This document shows, one piece after another, positions 38,847 through 48,710 of a DNA stretch of 64,000 bases; within the stretch, counting starts at the first letter, position 1; the number at the start of each line of letters is the position of its first letter. The stretch comes from Vibrio salinus. GTDB lineage: Bacteria; Pseudomonadota; Gammaproteobacteria; Enterobacterales; Vibrionaceae. Location of the stretch: assembly GCF_021272385.1 (NCBI RefSeq), contig NZ_JAJSDZ010000005.1, forward strand, positions 1,054,001 through 1,118,000, written 5' to 3'. The notes beneath the pieces are model-generated. The model saw only the letters and a program-made list of their open reading frames with translations. It made no database searches and had not been told where the DNA came from. The translations under genes were made by a program, and so were the position numbers.

Positions 38847-40268
38847 TTACTTTTTCTTCGCCTTTGCGTTTGGCAGGTCAGTAATAGAACCTTCAAACAC
38901 CTCAGCAGCCAGACCGACAGACTCATGTAATGTTGGGTGAGCATGAATAGTAAGCGCCAAATCTTCTGCGTCACAGCCCATTTCAATAGCCAAACCAATT
39001 TCACCTAATAATTCACCGCCATTGGTACCAACAATGGCACCACCAATGACCCGGTGAGTATCTTTATCGAAAATCAGCTTAGTCATACCATCAGAACAAT
39101 CCGATGCAATCGCTCTTCCGGAAGCCGCCCATGGGAATGTTGCCACTTCGAAGTTAAGACCTTCCGCTTTTGCTTCTTTCTCTGTTTTACCAACCCATGC
39201 CACTTCCGGTTCGGTATAAGCAATAGAAGGAATGACTTTCGGATCAAAGTAATGTTTCTTACCGGCAATCACTTCTGCGGCCACATGACCTTCATGTACC
39301 CCTTTATGCGCAAGCATTGGCTGTCCGACAATATCGCCGATCGCATAAATATGAGGAACATTGGTACGCATTTGTTTGTCCACACCGATAAAGCCACGCT
39401 CATCCACATTAAGGCCAGCTTTTTCAGCATCCAGCATCAGCCCGTTAGGAACACGACCAATGGCAACCAGAACTGCATCATAGCGTTCTGCTTCCGATGG
39501 CGCTTTCTTACCTTCCATTGAAACATAGATACCATCGTCTTTTGCTTCAATAGCGGTGACTTTGGTTTCCAGCATCAGATTGAATTTATCTTTAATACGC
39601 TTAGTAAAGATTTTCACAATATCTTTATCTGCCGGCGGAATAACCTGATCAAACATCTCAACAACATCAATTTTTGATCCAAGAGCGTGGTAAACCGTTC
39701 CCATTTCAAGACCGATGATACCTCCACCCATGATGAGCAGTTTTTCAGGCACTTCTTTTAATTTAAGGGCATCTGTTGAATCCCAGATACGGGGATCTTC
39801 ATGAGGAATAAACGGAAGTTTAATCGGACGTGAACCGGCGGCAACAATCGCATTATCAAAATTAACGATGGTCTTTCCTTCGCCATCGACTTCAATCGTA
39901 TTTGGCCCGGTAAATTTACCAAAACCGTTAACAACGGTAACTTTACGCATTTTAGCCATACCGGAAAGACCACCAGTTAACTGGTTAATCACTTTTTCTT
40001 TCCAAAGACGAATTTTATCAATATCCGTTGAAGGCTCACCAAACACAATACCGTGTTGTGCAAGAGCTTTTGCTTCTTCGATAACTTTTGCTACATGAAG
40101 CAGGGCTTTTGAAGGAATACAGCCAACGTTCAGACAAACACCACCTAATGTGCTGTATTTTTCAATCAGCACGGTATCTAAACCTAAATCTGCACAACGG
40201 AATGCGGCAGAATAACCAGCAGGACCGGCACCAAGCACTACAACCTGGGCTTTGATTTCTTTGCTCAT
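38847..40268 (-). CDS. lpdA: Dihydrolipoamide dehydrogenase (E3)
   Basis: FAD enzyme that reoxidises lipoamide with NAD+ in the pyruvate and 2-oxoglutarate dehydrogenase complexes and the glycine cleavage system. The 473-residue protein has the FAD motif VVVLGAGPAGYSAAF, the redox disulfide GGVCLNVGCIPSKALL, NAD motif MGGGIIGLEMGTVY, and the C-terminal catalytic His-Glu in HAHPTLHES. It lies last in pdhR-aceE-aceF-lpdA. The 221-bp gap from aceF holds a hairpin and could hold a separate promoter, as in E. coli. Confidence 0.97.
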   Translation of the reverse strand: MSKEIKAQVVVLGAGPAGYSAAFRCADLGLDTVLIEKYSTLGGVCLNVGCIPSKALLHVAKVIEEAKALAQHGIVFGEPSTDIDKIRLWKEKVINQLTGGLSGMAKMRKVTVVNGFGKFTGPNTIEVDGEGKTIVNFDNAIVAAGSRPIKLPFIPHEDPRIWDSTDALKLKEVPEKLLIMGGGIIGLEMGTVYHALGSKIDVVEMFDQVIPPADKDIVKIFTKRIKDKFNLMLETKVTAIEAKDDGIYVSMEGKKAPSEAERYDAVLVAIGRVPNGLMLDAEKAGLNVDERGFIGVDKQMRTNVPHIYAIGDIVGQPMLAHKGVHEGHVAAEVIAGKKHYFDPKVIPSIAYTEPEVAWVGKTEKEAKAEGLNFEVATFPWAASGRAIASDCSDGMTKLIFDKDTHRVIGGAIVGTNGGELLGEIGLAIEMGCDAEDLALTIHAHPTLHESVGLAAEVFEGSITDLPNAKAKKK

Positions 40269-40453
40269 TGTGACCTCTTGTAGTCATTATTCCTTACAGG
40301 CTAGCCGGGAAGACTTATTTTTCAGCGACTAATCAAACCAAAACAGTTTACAGAGATGTTAATGGAATGAAAAGAAAAAACCGACTACTGTAAAAAAACC
40401 AATAAATTAACTTTATTATTAATCAAAGTGTTACATTGGGTTTGTATCTACAT

Positions 40454-40478
40454 TCAGGGCGACTCAATGTCGCCCTGA
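40454..40478 (-). repeat. Hairpin downstream of aceF
   Basis: Perfect 10-bp arms TCAGGGCGAC (40454-40463) and GTCGCCCTGA (40469-40478) with a 5-nt loop, directly after the aceF stop. No T-tract follows on the minus strand, so it is more likely a 3'-end stabilising or partial-termination structure within the pdh operon. Confidence 0.6.
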
Positions 40479-40489
40479 TATTCCCAGAA

Positions 40490-42367
40490 TTACAGTACCA
40501 GGCGACGAATATCGCTTAAGCAACCATTGAGGTACGTAATAAAACGAGCCCCTTCAGCACCATCAATGACACGGTGGTCATATGATAACGACAGTGGTAA
40601 CTGTAGGCGAGGAATGAACTCTTTTCCATTCCATACTGGTTTCATCTCTGACTTAGATACACCAAGAATCGCGACTTCAGGCGCATTCACAATTGGTGTA
40701 AAGGCTGTACCGCCGATTCCGCCAAGGCTGGAAATGGTAAAACAGCCACCCTGCATGTCTGCAGCGGTTAATTTACCGGCACGGGCTTTCTTCGATACGG
40801 CTTTCAGTTCGTCAGAAAGTTCATAAATCCCTTTCTTGTTGACGTCCTTAAAGACAGGAACAACCAAACCATTTGGTGTATCAACTGCAATCCCGATATT
40901 GACGTATTTCTTAAGAATTAAACTTTCGCCATCTTCTGATAATGAAGAGTTAAACGAAGGAAATGCTTCCAGTGCTTTTGCAGCCGCTTTCATGATAAAG
41001 ACAAGCGGTGTAATTTTAACCCCTGTGTCTTTCTTAGCTTCAATCGCATTTTGCTCTTTACGGAACGCTTCCAGTTCAGTGATGTCCGCATTATCCCACT
41101 GAGTAACATGAGGAATCATGACCCAGTTACGATGCAGGTTCGCACCTGAGATTTTCTTAATACGGGACAAAGGCTGAACTTCTGTATCACCAAATTTACT
41201 AAAGTCCACTTTTGGCCATGGCAGCAAGCCCAGTGCACTGCCATCACCACCGGATGCAGCTCCAGACTCAAGACGTTTCAGCGCTTCTTTTACGTAGTTC
41301 TGAACATCTTCTTTCAGGATACGGCTCTTACGGCCAGTCCCTTTAAGTTTTGACAGATCAACGCCAAATTCCCGGGCCAGACGACGCACAACCGGAGAAG
41401 CATGTGCATACTCATTATTTTCTTTAAATTCACCGCTGGATGCCGGCGCTGAGCTGGCTGGTGCTGCTTTCGGTGCTTCTGCTTTCGCTGAAGCTGCAGG
41501 AGCGGCGGCTGGCGCTGCAACTGAAGCTGGTGCTGCACCCGCAACTTCAAAGACCATGATCAGAGAACCAGTTGATACCTTATCACCAGTTGCAATCTTG
41601 ATTTCTTTCACTGTACCTGCGAATGGTGCAGGTACTTCCATTGATGCTTTATCGCCTTCGACGGTAATCAGTGATTGTTCTTCTTCAATGGTATCGCCAA
41701 CCGCTACCATGATTTCGGTCACTTCAACTTCGTCACCACCGATATCGGGTACATTGACTTCTTTCGCTGTCGCGGCAACAGGTGCCACCACTGAAGCTGC
41801 TTCTGCAGGAGCTGCAACCGGAGCCGCACCAGAACCAGCGACTTCAAATACCATGATAAGAGAGCCAGTTGATACTTTGTCACCTGATGCCACTTTAATT
41901 TCTTTCACGGTACCAGCAAGTGGTGCAGGCACTTCCATTGAGGCTTTATCGCCTTCAACGGTAAGCAATGACTGCTCTTCTTCTACTGAATCGCCAACAG
42001 CGACCATAATTTCAGTGACTTCAACTTCATCACCGCCGATATCCGGCACGTGAATTTCTTTCAACTCGGATGCAGCCGGTGCCGCAGCCGGAGTTTCTGA
42101 AGCCGGTGCTGGTGCCGCTTCTGAGGCACCCGCATCTTCGGTATCAAAAATCATAATTAAAGAGCCGGTAGAGACTTTGTCCCCTTCGGTGACCTTAATT
42201 TCTTTTACAATCCCGGCCTGAGAGGCCGGTACTTCCATAGAAGCTTTATCACCTTCAACGGTAATCAGAGACTGTTCTTCTTCAACTTTGTCACCAACGC
42301 TTACAAGAATCTCAGTAACTTCAACCTCATCCGCACCAATGTCAGGTACCTTAATTTCGATTGCCAT
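40490..42367 (-). CDS. aceF: Pyruvate dehydrogenase E2, dihydrolipoyl acetyltransferase
   Basis: Core of the pyruvate dehydrogenase complex; moves acetyl groups to CoA. The 625-residue protein has three lipoyl domains (lipoyl lysines in VEGDKASME at about 41, 144 and 244) joined by Ala/Pro-rich linkers, and a peripheral-subunit binding domain ([18 protein letters not shown], about 330-365). The C-terminal catalytic domain has [12 protein letters not shown] with its His and Asp. Three lipoyl domains match the E. coli layout. Starts 17 nt after aceE. Confidence 0.97.
   Translation of the reverse strand: MAIEIKVPDIGADEVEVTEILVSVGDKVEEEQSLITVEGDKASMEVPASQAGIVKEIKVTEGDKVSTGSLIMIFDTEDAGASEAAPAPASETPAAAPAASELKEIHVPDIGGDEVEVTEIMVAVGDSVEEEQSLLTVEGDKASMEVPAPLAGTVKEIKVASGDKVSTGSLIMVFEVAGSGAAPVAAPAEAASVVAPVAATAKEVNVPDIGGDEVEVTEIMVAVGDTIEEEQSLITVEGDKASMEVPAPFAGTVKEIKIATGDKVSTGSLIMVFEVAGAAPASVAAPAAAPAASAKAEAPKAAPASSAPASSGEFKENNEYAHASPVVRRLAREFGVDLSKLKGTGRKSRILKEDVQNYVKEALKRLESGAASGGDGSALGLLPWPKVDFSKFGDTEVQPLSRIKKISGANLHRNWVMIPHVTQWDNADITELEAFRKEQNAIEAKKDTGVKITPLVFIMKAAAKALEAFPSFNSSLSEDGESLILKKYVNIGIAVDTPNGLVVPVFKDVNKKGIYELSDELKAVSKKARAGKLTAADMQGGCFTISSLGGIGGTAFTPIVNAPEVAILGVSKSEMKPVWNGKEFIPRLQLPLSLSYDHRVIDGAEGARFITYLNGCLSDIRRLVL
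41560..42360 (-). repeat. Three coding repeats for the lipoyl domains of aceF
   Basis: Three roughly 230-nt copies spaced about 300 nt apart, each coding [12 protein letters not shown]...[19 protein letters not shown]. The second and third (nearer the middle of the gene) are closest to each other. They are a natural substrate for unequal recombination that changes lipoyl domain number. Confidence 0.85.
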
Positions 42368-42384
42368 TGCTATTTCCTACCTCA

Positions 42385-45045
42385 TTAAGCGTATAGTGGA
42401 TTCATTTTATCTGTGTTGATATCGAATTTCTTAATCGCATCAGCGACAACAGAACGTTCAACATCACCGCGTTTTGCCAGCTCAGTCAGAGCAGCGACAA
42501 CCACATATCCGGCATTCACTTCAAAATGACGACGAAGATTATCGCGACTGTCTGAACGACCAAAGCCATCAGTACCAAGGACTTTATAAGACTCAGCAGG
42601 GATAAAGGCGCGTACCTGCTCTGCATAATTCTTCATATAATCCGTTGCTGCAATTGCTGGTTCATTGCCCAAAACAGTTGCAATGTAAGGCACTTTTTCT
42701 TCCGCTTCCGGATGCAACATATTGTCACGTTCGATAGCCTGACCATCTCGAGCCAGTTCATTAAACGAAGTCACAGAGAAAACGTCTGAAGCAACACCAT
42801 ATTCTTCACTCAGAATAGAAGCCGCTTTACGAACTTCATTCATGATCGTACCTGAGCTCATAAGCTGAACTTTACCCTTATCACCAGCATAAGTTTCCAG
42901 CTTATAAATACCTTTACGAATACCATCTTCTGCCCCTTCCGGCATCGCTGGCATAGCATAGTTTTCATTCATCAGAGTCAGATAGTAATAAACATTTTCA
43001 TTGTCTCCGTACATACGACGGATACCATCCTGAACAATCACAGCGACTTCATACGCAAACGTAGGATCATAAGACACACAGTTTGGAACAGTACCGGCCA
43101 TAATATGTGAATGACCATCTTCGTGCTGCAAGCCTTCCCCATTCAGTGTCGTACGTCCTGCGGTTGCACCAAGCAGGAAGCCACGTGCCTGTTGGTCTCC
43201 GGCCATCCATGCCATATCACCGACACGCTGGAAACCAAACATAGAATAGTAAATATAGAAAGGAATCATTGGCAGGTCGTTAGTACTGTATGATGTTGCC
43301 GCAGCAACCCATGAGGACATAGCACCTAACTCATTAATGCCTTCCTGGAGAACCTGACCAGAAGTATCTTCTTTGTAGTAAGAGACAACACCACGATCTT
43401 CCGGTGTATAGGTCTGACCATGAGGATTATAGATACCAATCTGACGGAATAAGCCTTCCATACCAAAGGTACGAGCTTCATCAGCCACGATTGGCACAAT
43501 ATTTTTACCGATATTTTTGTTTTTAAGCAGTACATTCAATGTACGTACAAACGCCATTGTTGAAGAGATTTCACGCTTCTGAGCTTCAAGCAATGGTTTA
43601 AACTCATCCAGCTCAGGGGTAACAAATTCCTGAGTGGAATTAAGTAACCGCTGCGGAGTATAACCATGCAACGCTTTACGGTGAGCATGAAGATACTCAT
43701 ATTCAGCAGATCCTTCTTCCAGTTTCAGATACGGAAGAGATTTAAGATCTTCATCAGATACCAGATCCTGAAGAGCAAGACGATCACGCAAGTGTTCAAC
43801 ATGAGTCATGTCCATTTTCTTCACCTGGTGAGCGATATTCTTACCTTCAGCAGCATCGCCCATTCCATAGCCTTTTACCGTTTTAGCAAGAATAACTGTT
43901 GGTTTGCCTTTTGTATCCTGAGCATTTTTAAACGCAGCATACAGTTTAGAAGAATCGTGACCACCCCGTTTAAGAGCAAAGATTTCTTCGTCAGTCCAGT
44001 CAGCAACCAATGCGGCTGTTTCCGGGTATTTATTGAAGAAATGCTCACGAACATAAGCACCATCTTTTGATTTAAATGTCTGGTAATCACCATCCACGGT
44101 TTCATTCATTAACTGAAGCAGTTTACCTGACGTGTCTTTCGCCAGCAGGCTATCCCAGTTATTTCCCCAGATCACTTTTACAACATTCCATCCGGCACCT
44201 TTGAAGAGACCTTCAAGTTCCTGAATAATTTTCCCGTTACCCATAACAGGTCCATCCAGACGCTGCAGGTTACAGTTAATGACAAAGCAAAGATTATCCA
44301 GTTTTTCACGGGCAGCAAATGAAATAGCCCCACGTGATTCCGGTTCATCCATTTCACCATCGCCAAGAAATGCATAAACACGTTGTGCTGACGTGTCTTT
44401 CAGACCACGACCTTCCAGGTATTTCAGAAAACGCGCCTGGTAAATAGAAGCAATCGGTCCCAATCCCATTGACACCGTCGGGAATTGCCAGAACTCAGGT
44501 AATAACTTCGGATGCGGATAAGATGGCAACCCCTTACCATCTACTTCCTGACGGAAATGATCTAACTGGTCTTCAGTCAAACGTCCTTCGACGAAAGCAC
44601 GAGCATAGATTCCCGGAGAAATGTGTCCCTGATAATAAACCAAATCTCCGCCATCTTTTTCATTTGGCGCGCGGAAAAAATGGTTAAAACAGGTTTCATA
44701 AAATGCAGCAGATGACTGGAATGATGCCATATGACCACCCAGTTCAAGATCTTTCTTCGAAGCGCGAAGAACAATCATGACGGCATTCCAGCGAATAATA
44801 GAGCGAATACGACGTTCCAGGATGGTATCTCCCGGATATGCCGGTTCTTTATCCACCGGGATAGTGTTAATGTAGTTTGTCGTGGCTCCAGTCGGCATAT
44901 CAATACCATCCAGAGTCGCTTTTTCTAAAACCTGCTCAAGTAAATACTGAGCACGTTCAACACCTTCTTCACGTACAACTGATTCCAGAGCTTCTAACCA
45001 CTCTTGGGTCTCCAGTTGATCTACGTCATGCTTCATGTCAGACAT
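42385..45045 (-). CDS. aceE: Pyruvate dehydrogenase E1 component
   Basis: Thiamine-diphosphate enzyme that decarboxylates pyruvate and acetylates the E2 lipoyl group. The 886-residue homodimeric E1 type has the ThDP motif GDGEMDEPESRGAISFAARE (about 230) ending in NCNLQRLDGP, and HGQTYTPED and HEDGHSHIMA later. Length equals the E. coli protein. Second gene of the pdhR operon, 49 nt after pdhR. Confidence 0.97.
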   Translation of the reverse strand: MSDMKHDVDQLETQEWLEALESVVREEGVERAQYLLEQVLEKATLDGIDMPTGATTNYINTIPVDKEPAYPGDTILERRIRSIIRWNAVMIVLRASKKDLELGGHMASFQSSAAFYETCFNHFFRAPNEKDGGDLVYYQGHISPGIYARAFVEGRLTEDQLDHFRQEVDGKGLPSYPHPKLLPEFWQFPTVSMGLGPIASIYQARFLKYLEGRGLKDTSAQRVYAFLGDGEMDEPESRGAISFAAREKLDNLCFVINCNLQRLDGPVMGNGKIIQELEGLFKGAGWNVVKVIWGNNWDSLLAKDTSGKLLQLMNETVDGDYQTFKSKDGAYVREHFFNKYPETAALVADWTDEEIFALKRGGHDSSKLYAAFKNAQDTKGKPTVILAKTVKGYGMGDAAEGKNIAHQVKKMDMTHVEHLRDRLALQDLVSDEDLKSLPYLKLEEGSAEYEYLHAHRKALHGYTPQRLLNSTQEFVTPELDEFKPLLEAQKREISSTMAFVRTLNVLLKNKNIGKNIVPIVADEARTFGMEGLFRQIGIYNPHGQTYTPEDRGVVSYYKEDTSGQVLQEGINELGAMSSWVAAATSYSTNDLPMIPFYIYYSMFGFQRVGDMAWMAGDQQARGFLLGATAGRTTLNGEGLQHEDGHSHIMAGTVPNCVSYDPTFAYEVAVIVQDGIRRMYGDNENVYYYLTLMNENYAMPAMPEGAEDGIRKGIYKLETYAGDKGKVQLMSSGTIMNEVRKAASILSEEYGVASDVFSVTSFNELARDGQAIERDNMLHPEAEEKVPYIATVLGNEPAIAATDYMKNYAEQVRAFIPAESYKVLGTDGFGRSDSRDNLRRHFEVNAGYVVVAALTELAKRGDVERSVVADAIKKFDINTDKMNPLYA

Positions 45046-45094
45046 GGCGATCTATCCTTTTGTTGGTTTGATCTAACAAACAAGTAATAACTAA

Positions 45095-45859
45095 TTAGTC
45101 ATCACCCTGCTGAATCCTGCGAAGAGAGCGCTCTCGTCGAGTTTCCTCTCTGTCTAAATCCAGCAACGTTTCTTCAATGAAAGCTAAATGGGTATGCGAC
45201 ATTTCGCGTGCTTTCTCCGGCTCGCCTGAAACGATAGCATCCACGACATTAGCTCTTTGCTTACTTACTTTCTCCACCACTTCAGGGCGGCGGTATAATA
45301 ATTTGAAATTCTGTTGAACATTTTGTTCGAGAAGTGGCGCCAGACTACGGACAATGTGCAGTAAAATCATGTTATGTGCTGCTTCTGCCAGCGTGATTAA
45401 AAATTCAACCACTTCTACCGATTCTGCTTTTACATCATTGCTCTGTTGCTTTTCATGAATTCGATCCAGACACGCATAAATTCGGGCAAAATCTTCTTCC
45501 GTTCCCCGCAACGCGGCAAAATAGGCAGAGATTCCTTCTAAAGCATGTCTGGCTTCAAGAACATCCAGTTGAGTTTCCGGGTGACTTGATAATAAATTTA
45601 GCAGAGGATCAGAAAAACTGGACCATAAACGCTCACTGACAAACGTTCCTCCACCCTGACGACGAGTCAGCAACCCTTTCGCTTCCAGACTCTGAATGGC
45701 TTCTCTGACCGATGGACGAGAAACGTCAAACTGCTTAGCCAGTTCCCGTTCAGGAAGAAGCTTCTGCCCTGCGGCCAAAGACCCTTCCAGAATTAACCGC
45801 TCTAATTCCTGTTCAATAACATCGGACAATTTAGGCTGTCGAATTCTTTGGTAGGCCAT
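45095..45859 (-). CDS. pdhR: Pyruvate-responsive GntR-family repressor PdhR
   Basis: Represses the pyruvate dehydrogenase operon; pyruvate releases it. The 254-residue protein starts [20 protein letters not shown], has the FadR-subfamily winged helix ([20 protein letters not shown], about 30-50) and an all-helical FCD effector domain. The frame is open for 46 more codons upstream, but those codons run across the PdhR operator, and an AATGAG RBS sits before the ATG at 45859, so I use that start. Confidence 0.96.
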   Translation of the reverse strand: MAYQRIRQPKLSDVIEQELERLILEGSLAAGQKLLPERELAKQFDVSRPSVREAIQSLEAKGLLTRRQGGGTFVSERLWSSFSDPLLNLLSSHPETQLDVLEARHALEGISAYFAALRGTEEDFARIYACLDRIHEKQQSNDVKAESVEVVEFLITLAEAAHNMILLHIVRSLAPLLEQNVQQNFKLLYRRPEVVEKVSKQRANVVDAIVSGEPEKAREMSHTHLAFIEETLLDLDREETRRERSLRRIQQGDD

Positions 45860-45892
45860 AAGCTCATTCTTCTTATCATCATTGCAACAGGC

Positions 45893-45909
45893 AATTGGTA
45901 ATACCAATT
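45893..45909. promoter_or_regulatory. PdhR operator
   Basis: AATTGGTAATACCAATT is a perfect 17-bp palindrome and a full match to the E. coli PdhR site AATTGGT-N3-ACCAATT. It lies 34 bp upstream of the pdhR start, so the operon is autoregulated. The 247 bp further upstream to recJ hold no gene; TGGACA at 45953-45948 may be a -35 element, without a clear -10. Confidence 0.9.
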
Positions 45910-46156
45910 TAAGAGTGGAGCAAAAAATAGCATAACGCAAAGATAACTGTCCAGAGAAAAATTGACCTGAATCATGGAATTGCAGTTTCAGACACATTCT
46001 GGTAACAACAATTCCATTAAAATAGAGGGGATTAGGTGATTTGAAAGAAAATTAATAACAGTTGATTATAAAACATCGATTTATATGACTAGCTTATTAG
46101 TTTCTTTTCTTTCATAAATGGAAACTTATAATTCAAATAGATATAAATTATATTCT

Positions 46157-47896
46157 CTATTTAGCCGTGATATTCTCAACCATCAGCTGAACGGACTGAT
46201 TACCACGAAACTCATTAATATCAAGCCGGTATGCTAAGTGCACCGTATTGACGGTGGAATCCGGCCAACGGCGAATATCCACATTGAATGCGATACCATC
46301 CACCATAAGATGCGTCGGATGACCTTTGAATAAGGGTTCCAACATCAATTTCAGGTGTTTCTCCCCAACCAGTTTCTGATGTAAAACTTTAAATTCTCCA
46401 TCAAATACCGGTTCCGGAAATCCTTGTCCCCAGGGGCCTCCCTGACGAAGAATGCCTGCGGTATGCAGAGAAAAATCTTCAGGTTTCAATTCCCCATCGG
46501 ATAGAATCTTACCTTTTAAGGTGCTATCGTCGAGAAATTGTCTGGCAACATCATCAAAAAGGCGGGAAAATTCGTCAAACCGTTCTTCAGATATCGATAG
46601 TCCGGCCGCCATTGCATGCCCACCAAATTTTAAAATAATGCCTGGATTTTTGGTATCAATAAGGTCAAGGGCATCACGCATATGAAAACCGGGAACTGAC
46701 CGGCATGACCCCTTAATGATACCATCTCCGGAATCGGCAAAAGCAATGACCGGGCGGTGGAAACGCTCTTTGATTCTTGAAGCAAGAATACCAATGACTC
46801 CCTGATGCCAGTCCCGCTGAAATAAAACGATACCATGAGGCAGTGACTGCCCCTCACCAAACTGCAGTCGCTCACAAAAGGCCATGGCTTCCTGCTTCAT
46901 GCCTTCTTCAATTTCTTTCCGGGTCTGGTTCAACCCATCCAGCTCGGTTGCCATCCGACGAGCAGCATGAATGTTGTTACAAAGGAGCAATTCCACACCG
47001 AATGACATATCATCAAGACGACCGGCCGCATTAATTCTTGGCCCCAAAGCAAAACCGAAATCCGCTGCAATGATTTTTCTCGGATCTCTTTTGGACACTT
47101 CAATCAGCGCCTGAATTCCCGGCCGGACAAAGCCGGAACGAATTCGTTGCAGCCCCTGATGAACAAGAATCCGATTATTTTTATCCAGAGGCACGACGTC
47201 TGCGACGGTCCCCAGAGCAACAAGATCAACCAATTCCATTAATTTGGGCTCGGTTATCTTTTTCTCAGAAAACCAACCAGAATTACGCATATGAACACAT
47301 AGTGCCATCATCAGATAAAACGCAACTCCAACGCCAGCCAGCGCTTTAGATGGGAAATGACAGCCATCCAGGTTCGGGTTGACCATCGCATCCGCGTCCG
47401 GCAGCAGATCGCCGGGCAAATGATGGTCCGTAACGATGACCGTTAATCCTTTTTCCTTGGCATACTTCACCCCTTCAATCGAAGATACGCCGTTATCTAC
47501 CGTCATAATGACTTCCGCACCCAGCGATAGCGCCTGATCGACCACATCCGGACTCAGTCCATAACCGTCCTCGAAACGGTTCGGGACAAGATAATCGACG
47601 TTATGACAGCCCAGCATCCGGAATGCCAGCACGGAAAGCGCGGAACTGGTTGCCCCATCGGCATCAAAATCCCCAACCACAATCATTCGTTTTTGCTGTC
47701 TGATGGCATCAAACAGCAGTTCGACAGCCAGACTGATACCATCCAGCTGTTGGTAACTGTGCAACGAACGAACGCCACGCTCAAGCTGTTCTGTCGTAGT
47801 AATTCCCCGACTTACGTAAACCCGGCGTAAAATATCTGGAATATTATCCGGCAAAAGGGAAATATCCGGTTCAGGTCTTTTTTGTATCTCTATCAT
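46157..47896 (-). CDS. recJ: Single-strand DNA 5'-3' exonuclease RecJ
   Basis: Processes DNA ends in RecFOR recombination and in mismatch and base-excision repair. The 579-residue protein has the DHH motifs VVGDFDADGATSSAL, TVDNGVSS, VTDHHLPGD, VADVVPLDKNNR and a DHHA1 domain. In the DHHA1 GSGRS motif the central Gly is Cys here (KGSCRSVPGFHMRDAL), which is unusual for the family. I chose ATG at 47896 (MIEIQKRPEPDISLLP); an ATG 36 nt upstream lies in a hairpin. Last gene of xerD-dsbC-recJ. Confidence 0.95.
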   Translation of the reverse strand: MIEIQKRPEPDISLLPDNIPDILRRVYVSRGITTTEQLERGVRSLHSYQQLDGISLAVELLFDAIRQQKRMIVVGDFDADGATSSALSVLAFRMLGCHNVDYLVPNRFEDGYGLSPDVVDQALSLGAEVIMTVDNGVSSIEGVKYAKEKGLTVIVTDHHLPGDLLPDADAMVNPNLDGCHFPSKALAGVGVAFYLMMALCVHMRNSGWFSEKKITEPKLMELVDLVALGTVADVVPLDKNNRILVHQGLQRIRSGFVRPGIQALIEVSKRDPRKIIAADFGFALGPRINAAGRLDDMSFGVELLLCNNIHAARRMATELDGLNQTRKEIEEGMKQEAMAFCERLQFGEGQSLPHGIVLFQRDWHQGVIGILASRIKERFHRPVIAFADSGDGIIKGSCRSVPGFHMRDALDLIDTKNPGIILKFGGHAMAAGLSISEERFDEFSRLFDDVARQFLDDSTLKGKILSDGELKPEDFSLHTAGILRQGGPWGQGFPEPVFDGEFKVLHQKLVGEKHLKLMLEPLFKGHPTHLMVDGIAFNVDIRRWPDSTVNTVHLAYRLDINEFRGNQSVQLMVENITAK

Positions 47897-47905
47897 AATA
47901 GAATT

Positions 47906-47927
47906 TGGCTCACCCACGGGTGAGCCA
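47906..47927 (-). terminator. Hairpin between dsbC and recJ
   Basis: TGGCTCACCC/GGGTGAGCCA inverted repeat just before the recJ start, with only a poor T-tract after it on the minus strand. Probably an attenuating or processing hairpin, since recJ needs read-through from dsbC. Confidence 0.5.
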
Positions 47928-47959
47928 CTCACAGAAAGGTTCTTTAACGAAATGGAAAT

Positions 47960-48700
47960 TTACATGCGCTCTAATCGGTCCAACAGGTTCTTCGGAGGGA
48001 GATACCCGCCAACCATCATGCCATTGGGCAGGTAAATCGCCGGCGTTCCGGTTACTCCGAGTTCACGGCCAAGCTGATGCTGTTGCGCTATTTTTTTCTG
48101 ACATGAAGGGAAGTTCACCGTTGGAGAAGGCAGTTTTCGTTCTTCCTTGGCCTCGGTTAGTGCCTTAGCCGGATCATCCGCGCACCATATTGCCGCCATT
48201 TGATCCGCCACGGGCCCTTTTGCCCCCTGTCTTGGAAATGCCAAATACCGTATCGTGATACCAAGCGCATTATACAGCTTCATGTCCTTATGCAACTTAA
48301 CACAATATCCGCAGGTAATATCCGTGAAAACGGTCACCACGTATTTTTCGTTTTTGGCTTTATAGACGATCATATCATCCGATAGCGCATTGATTTTTTT
48401 CGCATCTAATGGCGCCTGACGTTTTGCAATAACATCATAATAGGTACCGTTTTTATTCATTTTATACAATTTTCCGGCAATGAAAAAATCGCCATTCGGG
48501 CTGGAAAAAATCACACCACCCGAGGTCTGAAGTTCAACCAGGCCTTCAATGTCCGATGGTCGGACGTCGCTAACCGTCACTCCTAATCGTGCAAACTTTT
48601 TCGTCAGCTCTTGTTTATTAAAATCGGTCGCGTTTGCCGCGGTCAGACTACTAATAAAAACAAAGACGGTTATTGCTATTATTTGGCGTATCAAACGCAT
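47960..48700 (-). CDS. dsbC: Periplasmic disulfide isomerase DsbC
   Basis: V-shaped dimeric isomerase that corrects wrong disulfides, kept reduced by DsbD. The 246-residue precursor starts at ATG 48700 with AAAGGTG 6 nt upstream. It has a signal peptide ending ANA (about residue 25), an N-terminal dimerisation domain, and a thioredoxin fold with active site DITCGYCVKLH and cis-Pro in TGTPAIYLP. A second Cys pair is in WCADDP and FPSCQKK. Between xerD and recJ as in E. coli. Confidence 0.95.
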   Translation of the reverse strand: MRLIRQIIAITVFVFISSLTAANATDFNKQELTKKFARLGVTVSDVRPSDIEGLVELQTSGGVIFSSPNGDFFIAGKLYKMNKNGTYYDVIAKRQAPLDAKKINALSDDMIVYKAKNEKYVVTVFTDITCGYCVKLHKDMKLYNALGITIRYLAFPRQGAKGPVADQMAAIWCADDPAKALTEAKEERKLPSPTVNFPSCQKKIAQQHQLGRELGVTGTPAIYLPNGMMVGGYLPPKNLLDRLERM

Positions 48701-48710
48701 GTGTTCACCT

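Noticed and set aside
41556..42053. 165-codon plus-strand frame opposite aceF
   Set aside because: Low-complexity Ser/Thr/Ala translation that mirrors the lipoyl repeats of aceF; a shadow of biased codons, no RBS or family match.
43666..44070. 134-codon plus-strand frame opposite aceE
   Set aside because: Phe/Ser/Ile-rich antisense translation typical of a shadow; aceE is certain.
45860..45997. 46-codon N-terminal extension of pdhR
   Set aside because: Contains the PdhR operator and does not look like the family N terminus.
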